Below are positions 1-7,512 of a stretch of 47,444 nucleotides of DNA, in pieces (within the stretch, counting starts at the first letter, position 1; every line of letters starts with the position of its first letter). The notes under the pieces are model-generated. The model was not told where the DNA came from. It ran no database searches and worked only from the letters and a program-made list of their open reading frames with translations. A program made the position numbers and the translations under genes. Source of the DNA: Peptococcaceae bacterium (GTDB lineage Bacteria; Bacillota; Peptococcia; Peptococcales; Peptococcaceae); contig CAAETY010000084.1 of the NCBI GenBank assembly GCA_900759105.1, forward strand, positions 1-47,444, given 5' to 3'.

Positions 1-339
1 AGGTCTTAACGCATCAGGTCCTACAGCACGAAAATCATTGACCCATCTCACTAGCAGTGAAAGGTTGTTCAATTGAAGTGTGTTAGCTAAGTCCTAATAG
101 GATACTTCACTTGATAGGTACAATTCTACCGCATGAAGCTTAAATTCAAAAGAATATACTTTCTTTTGGCGAGAGCGTTTCAATCCCTCGGCACCTAAAG
201 TGTTGTAGGCGTTTACCCACTTTCGAACGGTTGAATATTGTGGAATTCCGTATTTTTGAGCCAAATAGCGATACCCACCATTTCCGTTAAGATAATCATT
301 AACAACCTGCATTTTAAATTCAAAACTATATTTAGCCAT
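1..339 (-). pseudogene. IS150-type transposase OrfA, interrupted by an in-frame TAG
   Basis: Translation from the ATG at 339 gives MAKYSFEFKMQVVNDY..., a helix-turn-helix OrfA. It has two related HTH units: the first ends in RKWVNAYNTLGAEGL, the second in VRWVNDFRAVGPDAL. The frame meets TAG at 96-94 just after EVSY, but the same frame resumes immediately with DLANTLQLNNLS and stays open to base 1. A single CAG-to-TAG change restores a full second HTH. A TTG start at 357 is also open, but the ATG at 339 matches family N-termini better. The C-terminus and OrfB lie outside the window. The gene is broken unless the amber codon is suppressed or a sequencing error. Confidence 0.85.
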
Positions 340-344
340 TAAAA

Positions 345-394
345 AACTGACCCCCAATCGTTAGATTTTTAGGTCTAACAATTGGGGGTCAGTT
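345..394 (-). terminator. Inverted repeat at the IS end, also a rho-independent terminator
   Basis: Arms 346-365 and 374-393 pair over 20 bp with one G-U type mismatch around an 8-nt loop. On the minus strand the hairpin ends in TTTTTT, 5-10 nt before the OrfA ATG. Transcription from the upstream MFS gene therefore meets a classical terminator inside the IS end. This would both end the MFS transcript and shield the transposase from outside transcription, a device known in other insertion sequences. Confidence 0.8.
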
Positions 395-416
395 CATATG
401 GAAAGCATCTTTATTA

Positions 417-1859
417 TTAGGATTTATTTGTGATGAAAAGTGATAGGATTAGAGAGAAAAATAGAAAAATAGCAATGTAGGTGTAGTCTGTATTGACTGC
501 TTCTACTGCTGCTATTTTGTATGCAAGGCTGGATTCATTCATTGGAAGCGGGTTGCCGGCCTGTACGTAGTAGCGTGTCATATTCATGCTGAGCAATACT
601 GTAAGAATATTGGTCGATATTGTTTGTACAAGCTGTTTACTCCAATTGTACATTGAGGTAGCGTGGCCAGTGAGTTCTCTTGGTACTGCAGTTAAGCCGT
701 AGTTTGTTAATGGCATTTGTGCCAACGAAAGACCGAAAAAGCGCATGCCAAAACATCCTACAACAATAATGAGGCTGCTTTCTAATGTAAGGTTACACAA
801 GCCTAAATTACCCAATAGAGCAAATAGCAATCCACCTATAATGAGACTTTTGCGAAGCCCTTTTTTGTGAAGCTCTTTAGTAACCATATTTCCAAGCAAC
901 ATCATAATGGAAGGAAACATCAGAATCAATCCAGTTGTTGCTGGTGAAAAGCCTCGTCCGGTTTGGAAATAGAATTGAGAAAGAATGGCGTTGATGCCGA
1001 GCGTTAATGCAATTGTACACTGTAATATCATTGCAAATGCAAAAGCGCGGTATTTCAAAACGCGAAAGTTAAGTAATGGATGTGATGTATGAAATTGACG
1101 GACCACAAAAAAGAATGTTAATAGGCAACCAGAGGTAATACAGGTCCAAAAGGTTAAGGAATGCCATCCCCAGCTTTCTCCCATAGAAAATGCTAACATG
1201 ATGAGCCCACTGCCTAGCGCAACTTGTCCACAACCGAGAAAATCTATTTTTTCAACATGCTCGTTTGGTGGTTCACTTGGGATGCTCTTTTTTGCTGCCC
1301 AGTATACGATGGCAGACAATGGGATGTTGAACATAAATAAAATATGCCAGCTACTCATTTGCAGGATAAAGCCAGCTACTGTTGGCCCGAATAATACACC
1401 AATAGATTGGAAAATCATACAGTTACCAAGATATTCAGCTTGCTTATTTTTGGGGGCATATCGATAGAGCAAGGTCATTGTGGTTGGAATGATAATCCCA
1501 CCAGAAATCCCTTTTAAAAAACGAAAGAATACTAACATCCAGAAGTTTATTGAAAGGGCACAGCCTAGGGAACAAATGCCCATCATAGCTAAGGAAATAA
1601 GATATACTTTGCGATAGCTGAAACGTTCTCCCAAAAATTCAGCCAGTGGCATTGCCATGCCAAGTGGCAATAGATAACCGATAACAACCCATTGTACGGT
1701 ATTCACATCGACGTGAAATACTTTCATATATGTCGGAATAGAAATCGTTACGGTTGAAGTGTTTAGCATGGTAACAATATTAGAAAGAAATATTGCGGTT
1801 AAAAAATATTTGATTTTTTCTTTTGAAACGAGAATATTTGCAGAATCTGATTGAGTCAT
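417..1859 (-). CDS. MFS drug/metabolite exporter, DHA2 (EmrB/QacA) type
   Basis: A 480-residue, strongly hydrophobic protein with about 14 predicted membrane segments, the length and topology of the DHA2 proton-antiporter family (EmrB, QacA, LmrB). The N-terminus carries the family signature of a first helix with SNIVTMLNTSTVTISIPT, then VQWVVIGYLL, and the loop 2-3 motif region with GERFSYRKVYLISL. Later segments include a motif-C-like stretch (FGPTVAGFIL). It probably exports small hydrophobic compounds by proton exchange, but the substrate cannot be read from sequence. It stands alone between a terminator upstream (1908-1954) and the IS end downstream. The RBS is a weak GAAAGAAGAG stretch before the ATG. 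Confidence 0.88.
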   Translation of the reverse strand: MTQSDSANILVSKEKIKYFLTAIFLSNIVTMLNTSTVTISIPTYMKVFHVDVNTVQWVVIGYLLPLGMAMPLAEFLGERFSYRKVYLISLAMMGICSLGCALSINFWMLVFFRFLKGISGGIIIPTTMTLLYRYAPKNKQAEYLGNCMIFQSIGVLFGPTVAGFILQMSSWHILFMFNIPLSAIVYWAAKKSIPSEPPNEHVEKIDFLGCGQVALGSGLIMLAFSMGESWGWHSLTFWTCITSGCLLTFFFVVRQFHTSHPLLNFRVLKYRAFAFAMILQCTIALTLGINAILSQFYFQTGRGFSPATTGLILMFPSIMMLLGNMVTKELHKKGLRKSLIIGGLLFALLGNLGLCNLTLESSLIIVVGCFGMRFFGLSLAQMPLTNYGLTAVPRELTGHATSMYNWSKQLVQTISTNILTVLLSMNMTRYYVQAGNPLPMNESSLAYKIAAVEAVNTDYTYIAIFLFFSLILSLFITNKS

Positions 1860-1907
1860 GGCGTGCTCTTCTTTCTCTATAAAATATTAATAGGAAAAAA
1901 TCATATT

Positions 1908-1954
1908 AAAACCGCTCTTGCTACAGTAAAAAACTGTGGCCGGAGCGGTTTTTT
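1908..1954 (-). terminator. Terminator after the NSS transporter gene
   Basis: Arms AAAACCGCTC (1908-1917) and GAGCGGTTTT (1943-1952) pair perfectly, with an inner ACAG/CTGT stem and loop. It begins 3 nt past the transporter stop codon. A T-run follows about 8 nt further on (minus strand). Confidence 0.75.
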
Positions 1955-1956
1955 GA

Positions 1957-3426
1957 TTATTTCTTCTTTTGATAAAGTGCTGGGAACATGATAAATGCAA
2001 TTAATGCTACAGCAAAAACCATCCAGCCGGTTAACATCCCTGTACCCATTGGTGCAAACTTATCATAGTAACCTTTCAGATATACAACGATAATAACAAT
2101 AGGCAATACATAGGACATATACCCTTGGAGATTATGTGGGAACTGAAGACCCTTCCCACTGTTTACTTCTTCAATAAAGCTTGCCCAGCCCCAGCCTGTT
2201 TTTCTGGTGCAGAACAAAACAAATGCTAAACTACCAAGTGGCAAGAGGTTGTTTGAGACAATGAAGTCTTCTAAATCAAGAACATTGGTACCTTCACCAA
2301 GTGGTTGGAAGCCACTTAAAAGGTTGAAGCCAAACACACATGGCATACTCAGGATAGCAATCATTATCCCATTGGTTAATACGCTCTTTTGACGACTCCA
2401 ACCAAAGTTATCGCTCATAAAGGTACTGATATTTTCAAATACAGCAATGATAGTGGTTAGGGACGCAAAGCTTAAGAATAAGAAGAACAATGCTCCCCAG
2501 AATTGACCGCCAGGCATTTGAGCAAAGAGGTTTGGAATGGTAACGAAGATTAAGCTTGGGCCGGCATCCGGTTGAATATTAAACGCAAAGCATGCCGGAA
2601 TAATAATAAAACCAGACATAATAGCAACGAAGGTATCCAATGCAGTGATAGTAACAGCTTCGTTTGCTAAGCTACAATCCTTTTCGATGTAGCTACCAAA
2701 AATCAGCATAGCCCCAATACCAAGTGATAAGGTAAAGAAAGCTTGACTCATTGCGGCGAAAATTACATTACCGAAACCGATTTCTGCCATTTGCTTAAAG
2801 TCTGGTACCAAATAGAATTTGATACCGGCATCAGCACCATCTAAGGTAACAGAACGAATAGCCAAAATGATGATTAATAATAAAAGTGCTACCATCATGA
2901 CTTTTGTAACTTTTTCTACCCCTTTTTGCATCCCAACGGTACAAACAATTACACCAATAAGGCAGGTTAAAAGGGTCCAGAATGCCATCATACCTGGATT
3001 GCCAAGCATGCTACCAAAAGCATTGCCAATTGATTCAGGTGTAGCGCCTACAAAATCCCCTTTAATGTGTTGGAAGCAATAAGCCATCATCCAACCGGTA
3101 ACGGTGGTGTAGAACATCATCAATAAATAACAACCTACAATTGTGATGTACTTTAATTGATGCCAATAGGTTCCTTTTGGTTCAAGAACGTTAAATGCTC
3201 GTGCAGCACTTCTTTGTGATTTTCTCCCAATTGCCAACTCGGTAACCATTACCGGAATACCAAGAACAAGTAAGAAGAAAAGATAAATAAGAATAAATGA
3301 TGCACCGCCAAATTGACCGCAAAGGTATGGGAATTTCCATACATTACCAATCCCAATGGCGCAACCCGCAGAAACTAGAATAAAGCCCAGTCTGGAGTTA
3401 AATCTTTCTCTTTGTTTTTCCGACAT
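1957..3426 (-). CDS. Sodium-dependent transporter of the neurotransmitter:sodium symporter (NSS/SNF) family
   Basis: A 489-residue membrane protein of the LeuT/MhsT type. TM1 shows the diagnostic GCAIGIGNVWKFPYLCGQFG (unwound TM1 with the Na+ and substrate site). TM2 carries GIPVMVTELAIGRKSQRSA, and TM7 FFTLSLGIGAMLIFGSY matches the LeuT TM7 sequence closely. It probably imports an amino acid with sodium. The protein is a little longer than the roughly 450-residue 11-TM bacterial members, so 11 or 12 segments are possible. The ATG has an ideal AAGGAGG 6 nt upstream. It is last in the long left-hand gene run, 56 bp after the DUF2905 gene, and is closed by its own terminator. Confidence 0.93.
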   Translation of the reverse strand: MSEKQRERFNSRLGFILVSAGCAIGIGNVWKFPYLCGQFGGASFILIYLFFLLVLGIPVMVTELAIGRKSQRSAARAFNVLEPKGTYWHQLKYITIVGCYLLMMFYTTVTGWMMAYCFQHIKGDFVGATPESIGNAFGSMLGNPGMMAFWTLLTCLIGVIVCTVGMQKGVEKVTKVMMVALLLLIIILAIRSVTLDGADAGIKFYLVPDFKQMAEIGFGNVIFAAMSQAFFTLSLGIGAMLIFGSYIEKDCSLANEAVTITALDTFVAIMSGFIIIPACFAFNIQPDAGPSLIFVTIPNLFAQMPGGQFWGALFFLFLSFASLTTIIAVFENISTFMSDNFGWSRQKSVLTNGIMIAILSMPCVFGFNLLSGFQPLGEGTNVLDLEDFIVSNNLLPLGSLAFVLFCTRKTGWGWASFIEEVNSGKGLQFPHNLQGYMSYVLPIVIIVVYLKGYYDKFAPMGTGMLTGWMVFAVALIAFIMFPALYQKKK

Positions 3427-3442
3427 TATATCCTCCTTTTTT

Positions 3443-3454
3443 GTCGTAAACGAC
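3443..3454. promoter_or_regulatory. Small palindrome GTCGTAAACGAC in the leader of the NSS transporter
   Basis: A 12-bp perfect inverted repeat lies just upstream of the transporter RBS, next to an AT-rich block (3461-3482) containing TATAAT-like words on the minus strand. It could be an operator or a short leader hairpin. There is no proof of function. Confidence 0.3.
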
Positions 3455-3482
3455 GATTTTTATTATAATTATATAAATATAA

Positions 3483-3698
3483 TTATTTTAAGAGATTAAG
3501 TATAAAGCTTAATATTATGCTAACAAGAATACAGCTAACAATTGGAAAATAAAAACTGCCGTGTTCTCCCTTGATAAAAATATCGCCGGGAAGGTGACCT
3601 AAACTGGTAAATTTTCCAAGTAACATTACAATGCAACCGAGTACAATGATACCAAATCCGACGATAATGATTAGTTTTCCGAGATCGTATCCGTTCAT
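3483..3698 (-). CDS. DUF2905 family small membrane protein
   Basis: A 71-residue protein with two or three hydrophobic segments. The central LGHLPGDIFIKGEHGSFYFPIV is the DUF2905 signature (LPGDI followed by a conserved FYFP before the last helix). No function is established for the family. The start is supported by GGAGG 6 nt upstream of the ATG. It begins 12 bp after the U32 gene, so it is presumably co-transcribed with the tRNA-modification genes ahead of it. Confidence 0.85.
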   Translation of the reverse strand: MNGYDLGKLIIIVGFGIIVLGCIVMLLGKFTSLGHLPGDIFIKGEHGSFYFPIVSCILVSIILSFILNLLK

Positions 3699-3710
3699 CG
3701 AATGCCTCCG

Positions 3711-4943
3711 TTAATCAATTTTCTTTCGGATTAAATCCATTGGTTCAACTGCAAATGGTAATTTCAATTGAATAATTTGTTGTGCATGTGGTGCTGTATC
3801 TATTGCTTGATGATGTTCATCAAACATTTCATCTACTACATAGTCATATTCTTTGTAATTTGTACCAAAAAATTGAATGGTATCACCAACAGAAATTTTA
3901 TTTCGTTGTTCTATGGTTACGATTTGGGTTGTTGCGTCAAAGGCTTTGACAACACCGACAAAGTCGTAAGGCTTAATATAACCGGAGGAGGTGTTATTAA
4001 CGGCATTATCCTCCGGACGCCCAAATAAGAATCCTGTTGTGTAAGGTCTATGACTGACTTTTTCTAGTTCATCTAACCAATATTGATGTTCTGTGGGGTC
4101 AATATAACCATTTTTCATATATTCGTCTACCACATGGCGATAGCAGCGAATAATGGTTGAAACATAGTATAAACTCTTCATGCGACCTTCGATTTTTAAG
4201 CTCTGCACAAGATTATCTTTTAATATTTCAGGTAAACGCTCCAGCGTGCAAAGATCGTATGAATTAAAGATATATGAGCCGTGTTGGTCCTCTTCTATCG
4301 GATAATATACTCCTGGTCTTTTTTCTTCTACAATAGCGTAGTTCCAGCGACAAGGCTGTGCACATTCTCCCTTATTCGCATCCCGTCCGGTCATGTAATT
4401 GCTTAATAAGCAACGGCCGGAATAAGACATGCACATTGCACCGTGAACAAATATTTCAAGCTCTGTGGATGTCTTCTCAGAAATCGTTTTAATTTCATCC
4501 AAAGATAATTCACGTGCAAGGACAACGCGTTCGATATTATTCTGTTCTTCCCAAAAATGGACACCAGCCCAGTTTACGATAGTGGCTTGAGTACTAATAT
4601 GAATTGGCACGGTGATTTTTAGGGACTGAGCAATGCTATATATCCCAGGATCTGCTACCAAAAGTGCATCTGGTTGAACTTTATCTAAGAACAGAAGATA
4701 ATCTTCGAGTCCTTCAAGTTCAGGATTATGAGGGTACATGTTTAATGTTACATAAATTTTTTTGCCAAGCGCATGGGTATATTCGATGGCTTCTGCAAGT
4801 TCCTCATTAGAGAAATTACCGGCAAAGGCACGTAAACCAAAACTTTTGCCGGCACAATAAACAGCATCGGCACCATAGTGAAAAGCAAACTTTAGTTTTT
4901 CAAAATTGCCTGCCGGCGCAAGTAATTCAATTTGATGGTTCAT
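3711..4943 (-). CDS. trhP: U32 family protein, probable tRNA 5-hydroxyuridine-forming enzyme (TrhP type)
   Basis: A 410-residue U32 'peptidase' family member. The N-terminus LLAPAGNFEKLKFAFHYGAD is typical, and the cysteine motif is complete: C171 and C178 (AMCMSYSGRC), C194 and C198 (GECAQPCR) and C232. In E. coli and B. subtilis, U32 proteins of this size hydroxylate U34 of several tRNAs, and these cysteines hold an iron-sulfur centre. The gene lies 10 bp after a TrmR-type methyltransferase, which converts ho5U34 to mo5U34, so the two steps sit together. B. subtilis uses two U32 paralogues (YrrN, YrrO); only this longer YrrO-like one is present here. No protease function is implied by the family name. 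Confidence 0.85.
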   Translation of the reverse strand: MNHQIELLAPAGNFEKLKFAFHYGADAVYCAGKSFGLRAFAGNFSNEELAEAIEYTHALGKKIYVTLNMYPHNPELEGLEDYLLFLDKVQPDALLVADPGIYSIAQSLKITVPIHISTQATIVNWAGVHFWEEQNNIERVVLARELSLDEIKTISEKTSTELEIFVHGAMCMSYSGRCLLSNYMTGRDANKGECAQPCRWNYAIVEEKRPGVYYPIEEDQHGSYIFNSYDLCTLERLPEILKDNLVQSLKIEGRMKSLYYVSTIIRCYRHVVDEYMKNGYIDPTEHQYWLDELEKVSHRPYTTGFLFGRPEDNAVNNTSSGYIKPYDFVGVVKAFDATTQIVTIEQRNKISVGDTIQFFGTNYKEYDYVVDEMFDEHHQAIDTAPHAQQIIQLKLPFAVEPMDLIRKKID

Positions 4944-4953
4944 CAGAATGCTC

Positions 4954-5637
4954 CTATTTTTTTGCTAACACTAATACACCATCATCAAATGGAATTAGTG
5001 TCGCTTCAAATTCAGTATTATGTTTGATATTTTCAAGAAATTGTTTCATGCGAACAAAAGCTGTCTTCTGTCGATGATTTGGATATTTATCATTTATAAT
5101 CCAGCCATTAAGAAAAACATTGTCAAAAACAATGACACCGCGTTCAGAAAGCATCGGTGTTAATAAATCAAGCAAGTGTTGATATTGACCCTTGGCAGCA
5201 TCAATGAAAATAAAATCAATGGGACTGCAGGTCTTATTAAGATTATCAAAGAAATCTTCATCTCTAAAATCAGCGCATAAAAATTCAATATCATGCGCTG
5301 GCAACTCTGCTTTAGAAAGAAATTTCCTTGCAATTTCTTGTCGTTCCGATACTAAATCAACGGTAATAATTTTTGCCGGATTACGTATCGCTTTTGCAAT
5401 ATGATAAGTTGATACACCATAGGCTGTACCGAGTTCTAGTATACAACGTGGTTGATGAATTGTCACTAAGGTAGCTAATAAATTTGCAACATTGATGGAT
5501 ACGACAGGAACATGATTTGCTTCAGCTTCTGATAATAGCTCATTTAGGACGGTGGTGTTTTTTCCGGCATGGAAAACATTGGTGTAGTCATTGACTACAC
5601 CAAATGGTTGTTGTTCTAATTGTTCTGAATCGTGCAT
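4954..5637 (-). CDS. trmR: SAM-dependent O-methyltransferase, probable tRNA 5-hydroxyuridine methyltransferase
   Basis: A 227-residue class I methyltransferase of the YrrM/catechol O-methyltransferase-like family. The SAM-binding motif I is ILELGTAYGVSTYHI (about residues 66-80). The metal/catalytic region FIFIDAAKGQYQHLL lies near residue 140, followed by GVIVFDNVFLNG. In B. subtilis YrrM (TrmR) makes 5-methoxyuridine at position 34 of tRNAs. Its placement immediately before the TrhP-like U32 gene supports the same role over a generic small-molecule methyltransferase. It begins 13 bp after pgsA; AAGGTGACC serves as RBS. Confidence 0.82.
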   Translation of the reverse strand: MHDSEQLEQQPFGVVNDYTNVFHAGKNTTVLNELLSEAEANHVPVVSINVANLLATLVTIHQPRCILELGTAYGVSTYHIAKAIRNPAKIITVDLVSERQEIARKFLSKAELPAHDIEFLCADFRDEDFFDNLNKTCSPIDFIFIDAAKGQYQHLLDLLTPMLSERGVIVFDNVFLNGWIINDKYPNHRQKTAFVRMKQFLENIKHNTEFEATLIPFDDGVLVLAKK

Positions 5638-5650
5638 AGGTCACCTTCCA

Positions 5651-6172
5651 TTAATTGAAGGAGATACTTTTGTTCAATTGAACGAGATAATCTACCAAAG
5701 AAATGATAGTAAGTGCAACGGCAATGTAAAGCAAAATCATACCGATGGTATGGATACCTATGGTTAAAAAGATGATGGAAAGCATTTGTGAGACGGTTTT
5801 ATACTTTCCGAGGTTTCTTGCTGCAAGAATAATTCCGTTATCAGCGGCAAGTGCACGTAAGCTAGTAACAAGGAGTTCACGTGCAATAATAACAATGACA
5901 ATCCAACCAGGAATGGTATGTTCAATTGCCAGATAAATTAATGCTGTTAGCACCAAAAGCTTATCCGCAAAGGGGTCCATAATTTTACCAAAATTGGTAA
6001 CCAAATTATTTTTTCTTGCGAGATAGCCATCAAGAAAATCGGTGAGAGAGGCAATAATAAATACAGCTACCGCAATATAATGACCACCGGCCATCTTAGA
6101 TGTGAAAAAGAAAATAAAGACAGGAATTAATAATACACGTAAGGTAGTAAGCTGATTTGGAATATTCATCAT
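5651..6172 (-). CDS. pgsA: CDP-diacylglycerol-glycerol-3-phosphate 3-phosphatidyltransferase
   Basis: A 173-residue membrane enzyme that makes phosphatidylglycerol phosphate, the committed step to phosphatidylglycerol and cardiolipin. The full CDP-alcohol phosphotransferase motif is visible: D45, D48, G49, A52, R53, G62, D66 and D70 in DFLDGYLARKNNLV and FGKIMDPFAD. Several hydrophobic segments and normal length fit PgsA. The ATG overlaps the rimO stop codon by 4 bp, indicating translational coupling. An rimO-pgsA or ftsK-rimO-pgsA neighbourhood is common in Firmicutes. Confidence 0.95.
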   Translation of the reverse strand: MMNIPNQLTTLRVLLIPVFIFFFTSKMAGGHYIAVAVFIIASLTDFLDGYLARKNNLVTNFGKIMDPFADKLLVLTALIYLAIEHTIPGWIVIVIIARELLVTSLRALAADNGIILAARNLGKYKTVSQMLSIIFLTIGIHTIGMILLYIAVALTIISLVDYLVQLNKSISFN

Positions 6173-7512
6173 ACAAGACTCCCTATTAAATCATATTCGT
6201 GAAGATCTTCAATAATAATATTTAACTCTTGACCAATGTGATATTGTTCAACGCTAGAATCAAACGGAACAATGATGAATGGGTCAATATCCGGGGCTTC
6301 AGAATAGCTACGACATAACAAAATGGTATCTTCAATATCATCAACCACAACGGTGCGCTGTTGACCAACCATTTTTTTGTGGTTTTCATACATGATGTCA
6401 AATTGTAGGTCCATCAGGTTTTGAGCACGATCTTCCTTTACCTCTTCGGGAATTTGATCAGACATTTTCCCAGCTGGTGTATTTTCCTCTTGAGAATAAG
6501 GAAATACGCCAACACGGTCTAATTTAACTTCTTCCAAGAAATCTAGGAGATTAGCATAAGCTTCATCTGTTTCACCTGGGAAACCGACAATGAAGGTTGA
6601 GCGAATGGTCATACCAGGAATGCGTTCACGCAGCTTATTCATTAGATTGCGAATAGCTTCTTGGTCAATTTGACGATTCATTGCTTTTAAGATACCGTTG
6701 TCGGCATGCTGCAGTGGAACATCGATATATTTGCAAATTTTTTCTTCATTGGCAATGGTGTCGATAAGCTCATCTGTAAAATTATTTGGATAAGCGTATA
6801 ACAGTCGAATCCAGCGAATACCATCGATTTTACAGAGTTCATGAAGTAGTTGTGGTAAGCGGAGGGATTGGTAAATGTCTTTACCGTAGTACGTGATATC
6901 TTGTGCAATAACAATTAATTCGCGTACACCCTGATTAGCAAGCTTAGTTGCTTCCGCGATAATATCCTCCATTTTTCTGCTGCGATATGGGCCTTGCATT
7001 TCTGGAATTGCGCAGTAGGTGCAATGGTTATCGCACCCTTCTGCAATGGTAAGATATGCATAATAAGATGGCGTTGATAAGATACGATGTTCACTTTCTG
7101 AATTTGCAGGTAAATGCCAACTGGTATCTACCTGACTTTTTTCATTAGAGCCTTCGTATAGCTTATCGATTTGATGAACGATATCATCGTAGGTGGTACT
7201 TCCCAAAAGTAAATCTAATTCAGGTAACGCTTCTTCCATTTCCGGCGCATATTTTTGAACCATACAACCGATTGCAATTAAGAATTCGCAATTACCCTCT
7301 TCTTTAAAGGTATTTAAATCTAAAATGGTGTTGATGGTTTCTTCCTTTGCATCAGTAATAAACCCGCAGGTGTTTACGACAATAACGTTGGCATCAGCAG
7401 GATCATCCACCAAAACGTAATTGCTATTCGTAATAAGTCCCATCATATATTCAGAGTAAACAGTGTTTTTTGCACATCCCAATGTGACAAAATTAATGGT
7501 TTTCTTGTTCAT
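6169..7512 (-). CDS. rimO: Ribosomal protein S12 (uS12) methylthiotransferase, radical SAM
   Basis: A 447-residue protein of the MiaB/RimO family, which adds a methylthio group to a conserved aspartate of ribosomal protein S12. An N-terminal UPF0004 domain carries cluster cysteines C13, C49 and C83 (LGCAKN, NTCGFI, IGCMVQ). The radical SAM centre is C160, C164 and C167 (GCDNHCTYC), and a C-terminal TRAM domain covers about residues 375-447. LGCAKNTV at the start and the order ftsK-rimO-pgsA separate it from the miaB copy at 22963-24285. The ATG overlaps the ftsK stop by 4 bp. Confidence 0.95.
   Translation of the reverse strand: MNKKTINFVTLGCAKNTVYSEYMMGLITNSNYVLVDDPADANVIVVNTCGFITDAKEETINTILDLNTFKEEGNCEFLIAIGCMVQKYAPEMEEALPELDLLLGSTTYDDIVHQIDKLYEGSNEKSQVDTSWHLPANSESEHRILSTPSYYAYLTIAEGCDNHCTYCAIPEMQGPYRSRKMEDIIAEATKLANQGVRELIVIAQDITYYGKDIYQSLRLPQLLHELCKIDGIRWIRLLYAYPNNFTDELIDTIANEEKICKYIDVPLQHADNGILKAMNRQIDQEAIRNLMNKLRERIPGMTIRSTFIVGFPGETDEAYANLLDFLEEVKLDRVGVFPYSQEENTPAGKMSDQIPEEVKEDRAQNLMDLQFDIMYENHKKMVGQQRTVVVDDIEDTILLCRSYSEAPDIDPFIIVPFDSSVEQYHIGQELNIIIEDLHEYDLIGSLV

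Larger units (their letters stand above)
1..396 (-). mobile_element. IS3/IS150-type insertion sequence, end only (continues past window start)
   Basis: The minus strand from 396 begins TGAACTGACCCCC, which resembles the start of an IS150-group terminal repeat. It runs into a 20-bp inverted repeat and then an OrfA-type transposase reading frame. The element lies about 20 bp beyond the stop codon of the MFS gene. The other end, OrfB and the target duplication are outside the window. The exact boundary at 396 is inferred from the TG dinucleotide and the OrfA position, not from a second copy. Confidence 0.75.
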
